Origin: Linanthus parryae | Taxonomy: Eukaryota > Streptophyta > Magnoliopsida > Ericales > Polemoniaceae | Length of the DNA stretch: 64,000 nt | Direction: 5' to 3' | Assembly: GCA_023055425.1 (NCBI GenBank) | Contig: JALGPY010000012.1 | Span: 16,069,922 to 16,133,921, forward strand | In this document: positions 46,449 to 56,859 of the stretch, in pieces | How the letters are laid out: each line of letters starts with the position of its first letter | Numbering within the stretch: position 1 is the stretch's first letter | Made by a program: the position numbers and the translations under genes | Notes under the pieces: generated by a model | Databases searched by the model: none | Told to the model about the DNA's origin: nothing | Seen by the model: the letters and a program-made list of their open reading frames with translations, nothing else

Positions 46449-47756
46449 ATGGCGGGTGGAAAGAAACGGAAGACGGGCAAGGGTACTTCGCAAGAAGCAT
46501 CGGGGTCGGGCGAGCCTCAATTAGAAATACCGCCCATTCCCCAATATGCTATCTTGAATGCCCCTTTCCCGGCTAAACCGGGCATTGTAGGCCGACGAAA
46601 GGCTAAGGTTAATTTGAAAGACAGTAGTGTTGGGCCCGGGTGCTATGATAGCTTCCGTTTCGTCACTTACGAGGCCCATATTGACTCTCGCAAAGATACC
46701 TACTTGACTAAGAACGGGCAGCCCGAAAAGGCATTTCCATTGCACGAGGACATGCCTCAAGCAATCAAGGAAATGTTTGAGCGCGAGAAGCTTACCAATT
46801 GGTTTAAGCTAGTAGGGCCGTCTAGTTCGCATATTGCGCGAGAGTTTTGTGTCAATTTGCGTTATGCAAAAGATGGTGAGAGCCAAGACCCTCGTCTTGT
46901 GTACTGTCGGAACCAGTGGATAGTCTTCACGCCAGAGACTATCGCTTTGGCCATGGGTTTCCCCGCATTGAGAGAGGGTTGTGGGTACGAGACTGTTCTT
47001 CGTAGTGAGAATCTTTGGTCTCGTTTGAATGCATTTTGCTTTGCGAAAGGGGTAGATCCATGGGACAGAAAAGGGGAGGTGATGCATTGGAAGGCCGAAA
47101 AGAAGCATTATAGGCCAGAGGCAAGGTGGTGCTGTGAATTGCTAGAGAACTGGGTTTTGGGAATCACACGAAATCCTAGTTACACTTTCCGCCTATCGGT
47201 CTGGGCTCTCTGTCTTTACACCGGGGTTAGAATCAACATCCCTAAACTGATTTGGGAGAATTGTCTTGAGAGGGTGTCGAGGACTAACAAGTTGGGTCCC
47301 GGTCATACTTGCTTGCTTACTCACCTAGCCAAAACTTCCGAAGTAGTCATTGGGAGAGACATGGATTTGAAACCGTTTACTGCTAGGAAGTGGCATAGGT
47401 TTGATGAGACAGCAAGGAAGAAGGGCAAGGGGAGGAGGATGAACACCTCTAGGTTTGATAACCAGGTTGCCTATGACCACCTGAGAGAGGAGATGGCCCG
47501 GGATAGAATTGAGAGAAGACGCCAGTTTGCCCACACTCGGGACAATCAGGCGAAGCTGGGTGGATTAATCCAGATGGTGGGCCAGTGGGTCATACAGTCG
47601 AGTGGTCAGGCGGCGAGGGAGTTTGTTCCACCGGTCCCGACGGCGGATCCGTGGTTCCAGGAGGATGAATTTGAGTATCCGGTTCCGCCGAGTGAGGATG
47701 AGGAAGAAGAAGATGATGAGGAAGAAGATGAAGAGGAGGAAGAAGACGACGAGTAG
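46449..47756 (+). CDS. Athila-B extra 3' ORF (ATHILA ORF-1/plant transposon protein-like)
   Basis: About 435 residues from ATG 46449 (MAGGKKRKTGKG). It is open further upstream only through a non-ATG start. The basic N-terminus GGKKRKTGKG looks like a nuclear localisation signal. The central region (about residues 45-310) carries motifs shared with the Athila-A product: YDSFRFVT, SSSHIAREFCVNLRY, MGFPALREG, WCCELLENWVLGITRNPSY and INIPKLIWENC. The C-terminus is a nearly pure Glu/Asp tail (about 35 residues). No signal peptide or membrane helix is visible, so it does not look like an envelope glycoprotein. Basic start plus acidic tail suggests a nucleic-acid or chromatin partner, which is inference. 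Intact. Confidence 0.8.
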   Translation: MAGGKKRKTGKGTSQEASGSGEPQLEIPPIPQYAILNAPFPAKPGIVGRRKAKVNLKDSSVGPGCYDSFRFVTYEAHIDSRKDTYLTKNGQPEKAFPLHEDMPQAIKEMFEREKLTNWFKLVGPSSSHIAREFCVNLRYAKDGESQDPRLVYCRNQWIVFTPETIALAMGFPALREGCGYETVLRSENLWSRLNAFCFAKGVDPWDRKGEVMHWKAEKKHYRPEARWCCELLENWVLGITRNPSYTFRLSVWALCLYTGVRINIPKLIWENCLERVSRTNKLGPGHTCLLTHLAKTSEVVIGRDMDLKPFTARKWHRFDETARKKGKGRRMNTSRFDNQVAYDHLREEMARDRIERRRQFAHTRDNQAKLGGLIQMVGQWVIQSSGQAAREFVPPVPTADPWFQEDEFEYPVPPSEDEEEEDDEEEDEEEEEDDE

Positions 47757-47797
47757 TGGAGAGTGCCCTCGTGCTAGAATTGTTGAGTCCTCGTGTT

Positions 47798-47815
47798 ATC
47801 GTTGAGGACAACGAT
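47798..47815 (+). other. Stem-loop after the Athila-B extra ORF
   Basis: ATCGTTG-AGGA-CAACGAT, a 7-bp perfect stem starting 41 bases after the ORF stop, followed by AGTGTGGGCG. Athila-C has the equivalent TTCGTTG-AGGA-CAACGAA, in which the outer pair is changed on both sides. Confidence 0.6.
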
Positions 47816-48033
47816 GCATTCTAGTGTGGGCGTGGTTGAGTCCTTTTTACTAGTCAGTGTTGAGTGTCTTTGCATCGCCCGTGTCAGCATGTAGTTAGAA
47901 ATTTTTGGTTATGTCCTTATTTTTCTTTTTATTATTCATCTTTGCGTGCACGTTTTGGTAGTATTGAGTCATCCCACCATTATTGAGTCAGTAGTCGAGT
48001 TGGCCGTGCATATAGTGTAGGTATATATATATA

Positions 48034-48066
<33 letters not shown>

Positions 48067-50014
48067 TGTGAAAACACCAAAAAAATTAAAAATTTGAGAA
48101 AGGGCAATCGAAAGAAGCTGAAAATTCGGTAAAATCGAGAAGTGTGAGACTTTTAGGCATAGGGCGTGAATTGCGATCGAGAGTGACAATGTGAGTTTCC
48201 CTTAGTAAGTATAGAGAAACTCTCTTTACGGGAATGCGTGCCTATTTTACACACGAACTTAATTTTTCAAAACTAAAGTGTGTGCCTAATTTTCTTACAA
48301 GAGTTGAGCTAGGTGTGAGCTAAACAAGCCGAACGTTCTTGTGTACGTCTTAGGTAGTCGCCAACCCGCCTCGTAGTGGCACACAGAACAGCTGTGCGAG
48401 GTGTGTATTAGAGCACTCACTGCTTATAGAACTTACCTTGTAGGACCACTAGTAAACCCTGATTTGAACCATGGATTCTTTGACAACCTTTAGACTTAGG
48501 GTGACGATTCTTGGCCTTCATCACTGATTGGTTAGAATCACCGCTTTAGTGCGTCACGAGGGTGTTGTAGTTGAGGGGTTTCGATGAGGGAGTACTTCAT
48601 GCTATATTTGTGTGAGTCTTACATATCGCATGCACTTCATTTGTGATCTTCGAGGGGAATGCGAGGGTGAGTGAGAGTAGGCTTGCGCACTTCGGCGTGG
48701 CGGTGTTCCATGGCATTACAACATGGACACAAGTGAGGAGAGCCGTGAGTGTGTACCATCTAATACACACAAAACTTGGGTTGAGGGAATTTAATAGGTG
48801 GATCGTGCTAGGTACCGGATCTTACTCATCATGGTGTAGGAGGTTTGGTTGGATTAGGCACGAGACAGATATTTGATTGACTACTTGAGAGGGGACAGGA
48901 TTACATTCGAGTGTGGGGGTGTCGACATTTGACTTCGGACATCGAGATTGCGCGTGCGACGACTCCATCCCCACACGTGCTTTATTATGTTAGCGGCTTT
49001 GTTTGTTACACCGAGGATTTTATCGAGATAGGGAGAGACATTTATTTGTGATTTATACGTGTTGATTTGGATATTGTCTCTCCTTACGATCATATGTTAG
49101 CTTGGCACTTGGAAGACCACTCGAGACGTATATTGAGGAAAGAATGCAGGAATTTTGACAGATAAAAAAAAAAAAATCAGAAAAAAAAGAGAGAAAAAAA
49201 AAAGAGAGATGAATAAAGGAAGAATGAAAAGCTTTGTGGAAGAACGAGTGGAGAAGCGACTAGTTCACGAACGGGAAATTTTTGGCTTATACATCATTCA
49301 TGACAATAGCCGCGGAGATCGTAATTGTACCGGGGTTGAGGGGATCGAGGGCCGGAGATGGTGAGTTTCGGGCTTGGTTTCTATCATTGTTGTGAGGGTG
49401 TGTGAGATATGGTAATTGTGAGAATGTGACGCCTTAGGACTTGTGTTTGATTACTATCCTATTTGTCCCTAAAGCCTCATCATTCTAAACCCGTTAGCGG
49501 ATTAGGAGCTCGGACCTTGAACGTGGCTTAGCCTAGCGTAGCCTCTTATTTTGTGGCACACATGAAAAGGTATTGCATTCTTGTACTTAGTAAAGTTAGG
49601 TTCTCTATACTAGCTAGGGGGGATTCGTGTTGTCAAATTTGATTTCAAATCATTCCTTGTGTCTAGATTTCTCATCGCTTCGTGTGAACCGGTTTAAGCT
49701 AATGGAGATTGCCCAATCTCACAAAAGAAAAAGAAAATTTGTTATTTCAATACTTGCATTGTGAATATTGCATTTGCATATAGGTGCATTGTGTATAATC
49801 GAGTCGTGTCGACTAGTAAAAAGGATGGTTGGTGAATTGTTCTACTCGGATTAGTATGCAAGTGTTAATGGTTTTGTATGCAATGTGAGGTGAAAGTATG
49901 CAAATGGCGTAGGGAAGTTATGCAATGAGTAATTAGGTTGATATGCAAAGTTGGATGAATTGCGGGAAAGCGAGAAAAGTTTTGGCTTGAGAGAAATGAA
50001 ATTGACTTGGGAGA
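47816..50014 (+). other. Athila-B 3' non-coding region
   Basis: About 2.2 kb with no convincing gene. It holds a TA repeat followed by A25 (48022-48059), an A-rich GAAAAA tract (49160-49210), a further AGTGTGGGGGTGTCGACA motif (48910-48927) identical in Athila-C, and the word ATTGCCCAATCTCACAAAAG near 49708, which also occurs (reverse sense) in A and C. The length and conserved words suggest a functional, perhaps packaging-related, region. Confidence 0.6.
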
Positions 50015-50051
50015 TTTGCTCGGGACGAGCAAAAGGTAGTGTGGGGGTAGT
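50015..50051 (+). promoter_or_regulatory. Athila-B stem-loop and polypurine tract
   Basis: TTTGCTCG-GGA-CGAGCAAA (50015-50033) forms an 8-bp perfect stem. AGTGTGGGGGTAGT (50038-50051) then abuts the 3' LTR. Compared with Athila-A, the outermost pair is T-A instead of A-T. Confidence 0.75.
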
Positions 50052-51640
50052 TGATAACTCCGTTTTCGGAGTTATTTTATGCCTTTTATTTCTACGTTTT
50101 GCGTGCTTATCATGGAGAATTCGTCGTCTTTTGAGTAAATTGAGCTTAAATGTGATAATGTGAGTTCATATGCATTACTTGTGAAATCCGGGCGTTTCTT
50201 TAGATTTTTGAGCTTTTATTGTGATATGATCGCGGGTTGTGTTTTCGTGTTGTGATTCGCAGGAAAACAGGGCTTGGAGGATCATGCGGGATATAGAAGC
50301 GAACTTCGGAAACAAGGAACTCAAAGGAAGGTCAATGGAAGTCAAAAGGAAGGAGAAAGTCAAAGGAACTCAAAGGAAGGTCAATGGAAGAAGGAAGGAA
50401 GGAGAAAGTCAAAGGAAGGAAGAGAAAGTCAAAGAAAAGAGGGCTGGAATAGAGGGTCTTCGTGCGAAGACAAAATGTCTTCGTACGAAGACAAAATGTC
50501 TTCGTACGAAGACAAAAGACTTAGCCAAATTTTGGCTCGGCAAAAAAAAGTCTTCCAAAACATGCTTGCAGTATCTAAGTGAGAAGGCCTTCGCACGAAG
50601 AGCAGATGTCTTCGTACGAAGACTCTTCGTGCGAAGACAAATGTCTTCGTGCGAAGAGATCGCTGAAAGTGCAGAATTTTTCCGGGGCTTTTTCGTAGTT
50701 TATCCAAACTTTGTAATAAGATTATGGAAACGTATTTAAGCATTCTAGGTCGACTTTTTCAGTAGTTTTTGACATTAGAGACATCTTTTGGAGATCAAGA
50801 AGCTTTTGGGAGAGCTTAGGAGCTTTGGATCATTCGTTTGGATTCTAAACTCTCGTCTTTTCTTGATTTTTATGTTTAAACTCATTAGACTTGACGTTTT
50901 GATTATGAATATGAGTAGCTAAGCACTTTTTGCTTGGAATTCTCGTTTGGTGTAGCTAGGGTTTGATCTAAAGTTGATGTTTTGATGATTGTAATGCATG
51001 CTCTAGCTTAATCTCACGTGTTTGTTCACTATTATGGATTATTTACGTTCCTCATTATATTATCTTTGCGAGTAGCTAACGTAGAGGTAAATTCAATTAG
51101 TTTTCACGTGGTAACTCCGTGAGAATTAGTCGGTAAATTGAATAATCCACCTAGTCGTATCAATGTTTGGTAACTCGACATCGTTAACTAGGATCGTTAA
51201 AGTAGAAATATGGCCTTAATGCATGCTTAAAGCTAAATTAGACTTGGTAACTCGGTTTGGTTTAGTTTAAAGCATAGTGAACTTGCTTGGTAACTCGGTA
51301 AGTTTAATGTTGCTTGATTAATAGTGAACGACACGTGGTTGTTTTACAAATCAAAATACAAATTTAGATCAACCTAGTGAACCTAGAGAATTCCCGGTAC
51401 TTTTCTCTTATTTGATAAAACCCCAATTATTCATTCTTTATTAATCGTGAACTATTTCACTTGGTTAATTGAGAATATTGCGTTTATTTTCTTAGAATTA
51501 GACAAAAACACAACTTGCGACTTGCCCACATAAGGTTTAGAATAGTAATTAATTTACACAAAGTCCCTTGGGTTCGACAACCCGGATTTCCGGTTTATTA
51601 CTACACACGATAACTGTACACTTGCAGTTGGAGCGTGTCA
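50052..51640 (+). repeat. Athila-B 3' LTR
   Basis: Nearly identical to the 5' LTR. It is 21 bp longer because one palindrome-containing unit (ACAAAATGTCTTCGTACGAAG) is duplicated at about 50469-50511, giving seven palindromes instead of six (cluster 50456-50658). It ends at the perfect GCCTT duplication. Confidence 0.95.
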
Positions 51641-51645
51641 GCCTT

Positions 51646-51891
51646 CCCAGATCGGTTATATGTTCTCTGGTTGCTTCGGGCAGCAAGTCCCGCTGTGACA
51701 AGCTCCTCAATGTACCGAGCCATCTGGGCTGGGGTACGTGTCTCTCGTTCCTCACCACCGGCCTCGGTGTTCTCGGGTGGATCTCTCTCGTTGGTTGCCA
51801 TCCTGCTTTCTCGGTTTCTGCGGTTCTGTTCGGTATACAGTTTTTCCGGGTTGCCGAGTGGTGACACCAAATCGCGAGGCAATCTGGGCAT
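51646..51891 (-). pseudogene. Athila-A gag N-terminal segment
   Basis: ATG at 51891 on the minus strand (MPRLPRDLVSPLGNPEKLY; a second ATG at 51801 is also possible). The 82 residues lead into ...NRSGKA, and the frame continues at 37549 as LVENFEVPTGG once Athila-B and one GCCTT duplication are removed. PLGNPEKLYTEQNRRNR corresponds to the Athila-B start PTFEDPESLLKAQRRDKR. The primer site lies about 125 bp upstream. Confidence 0.85.
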
Positions 51892-52015
51892 CAACTAAAC
51901 AGTCCTGAAAACGCAGATTCAAAAACGCAGTGAGATAAAAAGAACAATAACAAAACTGAAAATAAATAAAAACTCAGAAAACTAATTCTGACTACTAAAT
52001 AGACCCTAAAAAGTC

Positions 52016-52035
52016 CCCGGCAACGGCGCCAAAAA
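52016..52035 (-). promoter_or_regulatory. Athila-A primer binding site (tRNA-Asp)
   Basis: The plus strand reads CCCCGGCAACGGCGCCA; the minus strand therefore reads TGGCGCCGTTGCCGGGG, two to five bases after the 5' LTR end. It is the same site as in Athila-B and is complementary to plant tRNA-Asp. Confidence 0.85.
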
Positions 52036-52037
52036 CT

Positions 52038-53622
52038 TGATGCGCAAACTAACGCGCTGTCGCAAGTGTACGAATCTTGTAATACCGGGTGCAATTAGAC
52101 TCGGGTGATCGTTCCCACGAGGACTGTTTCGGGTTTACTCACGTTGCCAGTTTCGGTTATCCAAGTGTAGTAACAAGGAGGAGTAGGTTGTGATTGTAGT
52201 GACTAAACTAAAAACAGAAATTAAAAACGTAAACGTAAATATTTTTTTGTGACGTTTTCTGAAATAAGCTGAATTGGTTGCAACGATAATAGATGAAGAC
52301 TAGGCTCCAGTATCCCCTAGGGTTTCTACAGATTTCAAGTTTACGTTCGATTATGAAAACACTCAGCAGTTTCGATATCTGTGCAACGTACCAGTTGTGC
52401 AGTGACTTTTCAGATTCCACACGTAATCCCGATCCTGCAGACTTTCGGATTCTTGTTAAGCTGCCTAAATCTGCAGTCTCGGTCTAATCCTGTTAGGGTT
52501 TCTAACCTGTCCGAATGGCCCGGGTCAAATTCTCTATCAGTTGGTCTCACGTTTTTCGATGCTAGCCCTATCTCCCTTTCTCTGGTCGGTCTATCAGGGT
52601 AAGGTACTAAATCCTGGTTTTCTTCCTAACCCTAACTTGACGTTTTCACCTACAAGCTCGGGTCTATAGCAATCCTGGGTGATCAATCCTACCATGCATA
52701 TACGATAATATTCAAACCAGAATAACAGATATAACTTGCTGAATTAAGATAACAATCATGAATCCATAAACGTAGTAGTCATAAAATCTGGGTACGAAAC
52801 CCTAGGTTCACCGAGAACCTAGGTGAGAAGTTTAGCTACGACTAGACATAATACAAAACGCAGTTTCTGAATATAAAGAGAGAGAACGAAATCAAACTAA
52901 ATCTTCGAATCTCGAATCGCGCTTTCGTGCTCTCCGTGAATGCTCTGACTTGCTCTTCGGTTGTGCTGAGAATTGTGTTGTGTCTCCCTGTCTTCAAAAC
53001 GAGTCTGGACGAGTCTTTAAATAGTGTTGTTTTCCCCGAAACGCTTGTGCCCGAAATTACAGAATCTGCCATCGGTCCACCGCCTTTGACCAAAAAGTCA
53101 AAACTGGCTGCGTATATACGCAGGGTTGAGTATATACGCAACCAGAGCATATAACCACCTCCCCCTCTCCCCCTCCTGGCTGCGTATATACGCAGGCCTG
53201 TGTATATACGCAGACAGGGGGGTGGAGAGGAGGCCCTGCTTGGTCCTTTGGTGGGCCAGGTTGGGTCCCCTGGGTCCCACTCTTCTGCCTGACACTCCCG
53301 GTTTGCCTCCTTGGTGTTCTCCTGCTTTTCCGTGTTCCCGTCTTGTCCCGGTCTTGTGCACGTTTCCCGAGATGGTCCCGGCTTGGTCCCGGCACGCTTC
53401 CCGATGCACCTCCCGAACCTGTTCCTGAAAAGGCAACACGAACGAAAACCCGCGATCACATCCAAATATAGCAATAAATAAGCAGAAATCCAGGAAGTAC
53501 AAATAAACGTCTCGTTCTAGATTCCCGAGGCATTCTAAGGCATTTTCCGGTAGAAACCGCTATTTCTGACACAAATACTCGTGAAATCAGGCTAAAAGAT
53601 AACCCCTAATTGGGCGTTATCA
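52038..53622 (-). repeat. Athila-A 5' LTR
   Basis: 1585 bp, the partner of 14711-16298. In minus-strand order: start TGATAACGCCC, palindrome cluster (53214-53108), TATA-like TATTTAAA (53023-53016), terminal GCGCATCA. Confidence 0.92.
53108..53214. repeat. Athila-A LTR palindrome cluster (5' copy)
   Basis: CTGCGTATATACGCAG (53108-53123) and the same 16-mer at 53180-53195 are perfect. The other two copies (53125-53142, 53197-53214) carry single mismatches. The near edge is 85 bp upstream of the TATA-like box. Confidence 0.9.
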
Positions 53623-54652
53623 AGATCGTCAAAACCCTCTGGATGTGTCATGTACACATCCTCAAGGAGGTTACCATACAAAAACGTTGTTTTGACATCC
53701 ATCTGCCAAGTCTGATAGTCGCGATAAGATGCAATAGCATGTTGGATTCGAATGGATTTGGTCATCCCGACTGGGGAAAATGTTTCATCATAGTCAATAC
53801 TATGAATCTCTCTGACAATAACATTGCCATCCATGTCGCTCTTCTTCTTGAAAACCCACTTTCACCCTATGGGTCGAGCCCCTTAGGGTGGTTCCACCAA
53901 AGTCCATACTTTGTTGGTATACATGGATTCCATTTCGGATCTCATGGCCTCAAGCCATTTCTTTGAGACTGCCCCTTTCATGGCCTCTCCATAGGTAGTA
54001 AGGCTCATCATCCATGAGTCGTAAGTCAGCGGGCTCAGTTACGAGAAGTCCATACCTCTCTGGCTCCCGACGTACCCTACTCGGCCTACGAAGTTCTTGT
54101 GTTACTTGAATAGGTTGCTCCACAACGTCTTGTGGTTCTTATTCATGTTTCATAGTAGGATAAATGGTTTGTGGTTCTTGAATTTCTTCAAATTCTACAG
54201 TCCTCCCACTTGCTTCTTTAGAGACAAATTCCCTTTCTAGAAACACGCCAGTCCGAGCAACAAACACTTTGTTCTCGATTGGAGTGAATAAATAATATCC
54301 CTACGTTTCCTTAGGATATCCCACAAATTTACACTTATAAGACTTTGGTCTGAGCTTGTCTATTTGTAAACCATTTACATAGACATGGCAACCCCAAATA
54401 TTTATAAAAGACACTATGGGATGCCTCTCAGTCCATATCTCATATGGAGTCTTCATGACTAATTTGGATGGAAAACAGTTAAGGGTGAAAGCTGCACTTA
54501 ATAGAGCGTGTCCCCAAAACAATATTGGAAGATCGGTCCGACATATCATAGATCGAAATACATCCAACAGGTTCGATTTCTCCTCTTGGAAAAGCTATTC
54601 CATTGTGGCGTTCCGGGTGGATTGAGTTGGGACAAGATTCGACACTCTCTAA
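53623..54652 (-). pseudogene. Copia-1 integrase C-terminal part and RT N-terminal part
   Basis: On the minus strand: NLLDVFRSMICRTDLPILFWGHALLSAAFTLN and PYEIWTERHPIVSFINIWGCHVY (integrase end), a linker with TPIENKVFVARTGVFLEREFVSKEA around 54220-54290, then VREIHSIDYDETFSPV and WQMDVKTTFLYGNLLEDVYM (reverse transcriptase start). It is broken by several frame changes. It ends at the Athila-A target duplication (AGATC) and continues at 14710. The other end is cut at 54652 by Copia-2. Confidence 0.85.
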
Positions 54653-54953
54653 TGTAAGTTCAATGCAGGTTCAAGACTTGAAATAGCTTGTATATGTCAA
54701 GGCCTTGAAACAGCTTTCAAAGCCTTGAAACTGACTGAGCTTTATATGCATGAACTTAGGGGGAGTTTCTGTACTTAATTCAACTCCTAAACCCATGTGC
54801 ATGATTAGATGATACTTCATGATGAAAGATAAATTATTTTTACACAATTTACTACTCTTGCAAGTTTTATCAAAAGTTTTGCATACTCTATTCAACCCCC
54901 CTCCCTTCTAGAGTATTGATTTTGCATTTCTACCTACTGTATACCCCCTTTCA
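54653..54953 (+). repeat. Copia-2 5' LTR (or its 3' part)
   Basis: TGTAAGTTCAATGC...CCCCCTTTCA, 301 bp, directly before TGGTATCAGAGC (54956-54967). It contains AACTTAGGGGGAGTTT and two copies of the Copia-2 palindrome (54697-54708, 54715-54730). It is short for this lineage, so the LTR may be internally deleted or my left border may be wrong. Confidence 0.5.
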
Positions 54954-54955
54954 AT

Positions 54956-54967
54956 TGGTATCAGAGC
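54956..54967 (+). promoter_or_regulatory. Copia-2 primer binding site (tRNA-iMet)
   Basis: TGGTATCAGAGC two bases after the terminal CA of the LTR-like segment. Confidence 0.8.
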
Positions 54968-55002
54968 TTGTATCACTGCATATATTTAACCATATTGTGA
55001 TT

Positions 55003-56790
55003 ATGAGTACTGTAGGTGATGGTGGTTTCTCAATGGAAGAGCTGCTAACATACCTCCTCTCTTTTGGGGAGACAATTTTGTCAATTGGAAAGCTTTGATG
55101 AAGATGTTCATCATTGATCAGGATATGTAACTATGGTCTATCATTCATAATGGTCCTCACACCTTCTCCACAGAGAAAGATGGGATTAGAACTCCCAAAT
55201 CTGAAGACACTCGCTCCTCCTCTGAGTTAGAACAATTCTCCAAAAAATATAAAGCTATGAATCTCTTATATTGTGCTTTTAGTGAAGATGAATTCAATAG
55301 GATCTCAGGTTGCAAGACTACCAAGGATATCTGGGATAAGCTTGTGGTGACCTTTGAAGGAACCAGCCAAGTCAAGCAAAACAAGATCAACATATATCTC
55401 AGGTAATATGAGCTATTCAAGATGAATGAAGATGAGTCAATCAGATATATGTTCAAAAGATTCACTGTTAGTCAAAAACCTTAATTCACTGGGAAAGCAC
55501 ATTTACAATGAAGAAAAGGTTAGAAGGATTCTGAGAAGTCTTCCAAAGGAAAAGTGGGAACCAAAGACTATTTCTATTGAAGAAGCTCAAGATCTCTCAT
55601 TACTTCAACTTGATGGCCTACCAGGAAAGCTCCTTACACATGAAGTATCCATGAATGAAGTTGATGGAGAACTACGAGAACGCATCAAGAACCTAGCTCT
55701 CAACGAAAATGAGAATGAACCAATTCAAAGCCTTGAAATTGAATATGATGAAGATCCAATTGCTTTGATTCCAAAGCCTTTATGAGAATTCTTAAAATGA
55801 AGAAGAACTTTGGAAACAAGGACTTCAGCATAGATAGACACAGATCCTCGAGTAGCAAAGACTACAAAGGTAATTATTCTTCACAAGGTATTAAGCCTAA
55901 AGTTATGAGTTTCTTTGAGTGTGCTGATGCAGGGCACTTGATCAGAGACTGTCCACACAAGAGGAGCAAGAATTTTCAGAAGAAAGATCATAATCAAAGA
56001 AAGAAAGCTATGATAGCTTTTTGGAGTGATTCAGAAACCTCAAGTGACTCTGAATCTGAAGAAGAACATGCCAACCTATGCTTCATGGCCAAGCATGATG
56101 AAAGTTATGAAAAGAACATTGAGGTAATGGTAAAATGTTTGATTTTAAAACCAACAAAATCCCTCTCTGATTATCTTAGAACAATACTTTTAAATGAAGA
56201 GGACTATCTGAAAGAGATTAGAGTTTTGAAAGAAAAAGTTCATGAGAAAACAAAAGAAAACTTGCATCTTGTTTGCCTGAATCACAATCTTGACGTCTAT
56301 CAGAAGAAATCGAAAGTGATTTCAAGGCCTTGAAAACCAGCTTCAAAACCTTGAAAACACAGGTCAAGTATGTAGTCACTGAGAACTCTCTTCTGAGTGT
56401 TAGTATTGTTAATCTAAGACATCAAGTTGATGGATTGGATAAACAAAAGACTACTTTGACTGAGAAACTTCAAGAATCTAAAAACGTCAAAACAAAACTT
56501 GCAGGCTCATAACACAACTTGAACTTTATTCTTGGAGGTAGCTTAAATAATGTTCACAAAACTGGTATTGGATACAATCCAAATTTTCCCAAAAAGAAAA
56601 ATTCCTAATTTGTGAAAGCTGGAAGCAAAAAATCTCCCACGTGCCACTACTGCAATAAGATTGGTCATGTTAAGATGACTTGTCCTTTAAGAAGAAGAGA
56701 TCCTCACATAATGAGGAATAATTTTCCCTTCCAACTCAAAGGACAGGTTAGACAGATTTGGGGTTCCAAAAGGGGTTAGACCACCTAACA
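55003..56790 (+). pseudogene. Copia-2 gag remnant
   Basis: ATG at 55003, then PPLFWGDNFVNWKALMKMFI, WDKLVVTFEGTSQVKQNKIN, MNEDESIRYMFKRFT and VRRILRSLPKEKWEPK, as in the UBN2-type Copia gag. A first zinc knuckle (FECADAGHLIRDC, about 55913-55953) has lost its first Cys. A second, CHYCNKIGHVKMTC (about 56642-56683), keeps CX2CX4HX4C. Stops at 55126-55128 and 55407-55409 plus frameshifts disable it. Confidence 0.75.
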
Positions 56791-56859
56791 TGGTTGAACG
56801 TGAATATGAATCTAAATTCCACACTTGGTCTAACGGCTGGGTAAGGTAGTGAACGGTGT

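Larger units (their letters stand above)
37550..51640 (+). mobile_element. Athila-B: Ty3/Gypsy (Athila) element, complete
   Basis: LTRs 37550-39117 (1568 bp) and 50052-51640 (1589 bp), TGATAACTCC...GAGCGTGTCA. A perfect target duplication GCCTT lies at 37545-37549 and 51641-51645. The primer site TGGCGCCGTTGCCGGGG (39124-39140) matches tRNA-Asp, and a polypurine tract with stem-loop precedes the 3' LTR. It carries gag-pol (39255-44749, one frameshift), an extra ORF (46449-47756) and a 2.3-kb 3' non-coding region. The LTRs differ by roughly 7 substitutions plus one 21-bp repeat unit, the lowest divergence of the three complete elements, so it is probably the youngest. Confidence 0.95.
14711..53622 (-). 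mobile_element. Athila-A: Ty3/Gypsy (Athila) element with nested inserts
   Basis: The LTRs are 52038-53622 (5') and 14711-16298 (3'), both TGATGCGC...GTTATCA. The primer site matches tRNA-Asp (TGGCGCCGTTGCCGGGG on the minus strand, about 52035-52016), and a G-rich polypurine tract borders the 3' LTR. The target duplication is GGATC/AGATC (14706-14710, 53623-53627). Internal order on the minus strand: gag, protease, reverse transcriptase, RNase H, integrase, extra ORF, long 3' non-coding region. Two later elements (Tekay, Athila-B) are inserted. Without them it would be about 13.5 kb. A hand comparison of the LTRs finds about 25 substitutions in 1.58 kb. Confidence 0.92.
12239..54652 (-). mobile_element. 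Copia-1: Ty1/Copia element, multiply interrupted
   Basis: Read on the minus strand, its parts appear at 54652-53623 (integrase C-terminal part to reverse transcriptase), 14710-13544 (reverse transcriptase end and RNase H), a purine-rich tract (GTTGGAGAC, 13538-13530) and the 3' LTR (13529-12239). The 5' half lies beyond the window, past a second insertion (Copia-2) that begins at 54653. Athila-A is inserted in the reverse transcriptase. The Copia reading continues across it, from DVYMTHPEGFDD on one side to a QLQR/YGLKQ-like region on the other. The order integrase, reverse transcriptase, RNase H is diagnostic of Copia. Confidence 0.85.

Noticed and set aside
54956..54967. Possible tRNA gene at TGGTATCAGAGC
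   Set aside because: It matches only the 12-nt primer-site complement of initiator tRNA-Met; no cloverleaf surrounds it. The same applies to 24498-24510.
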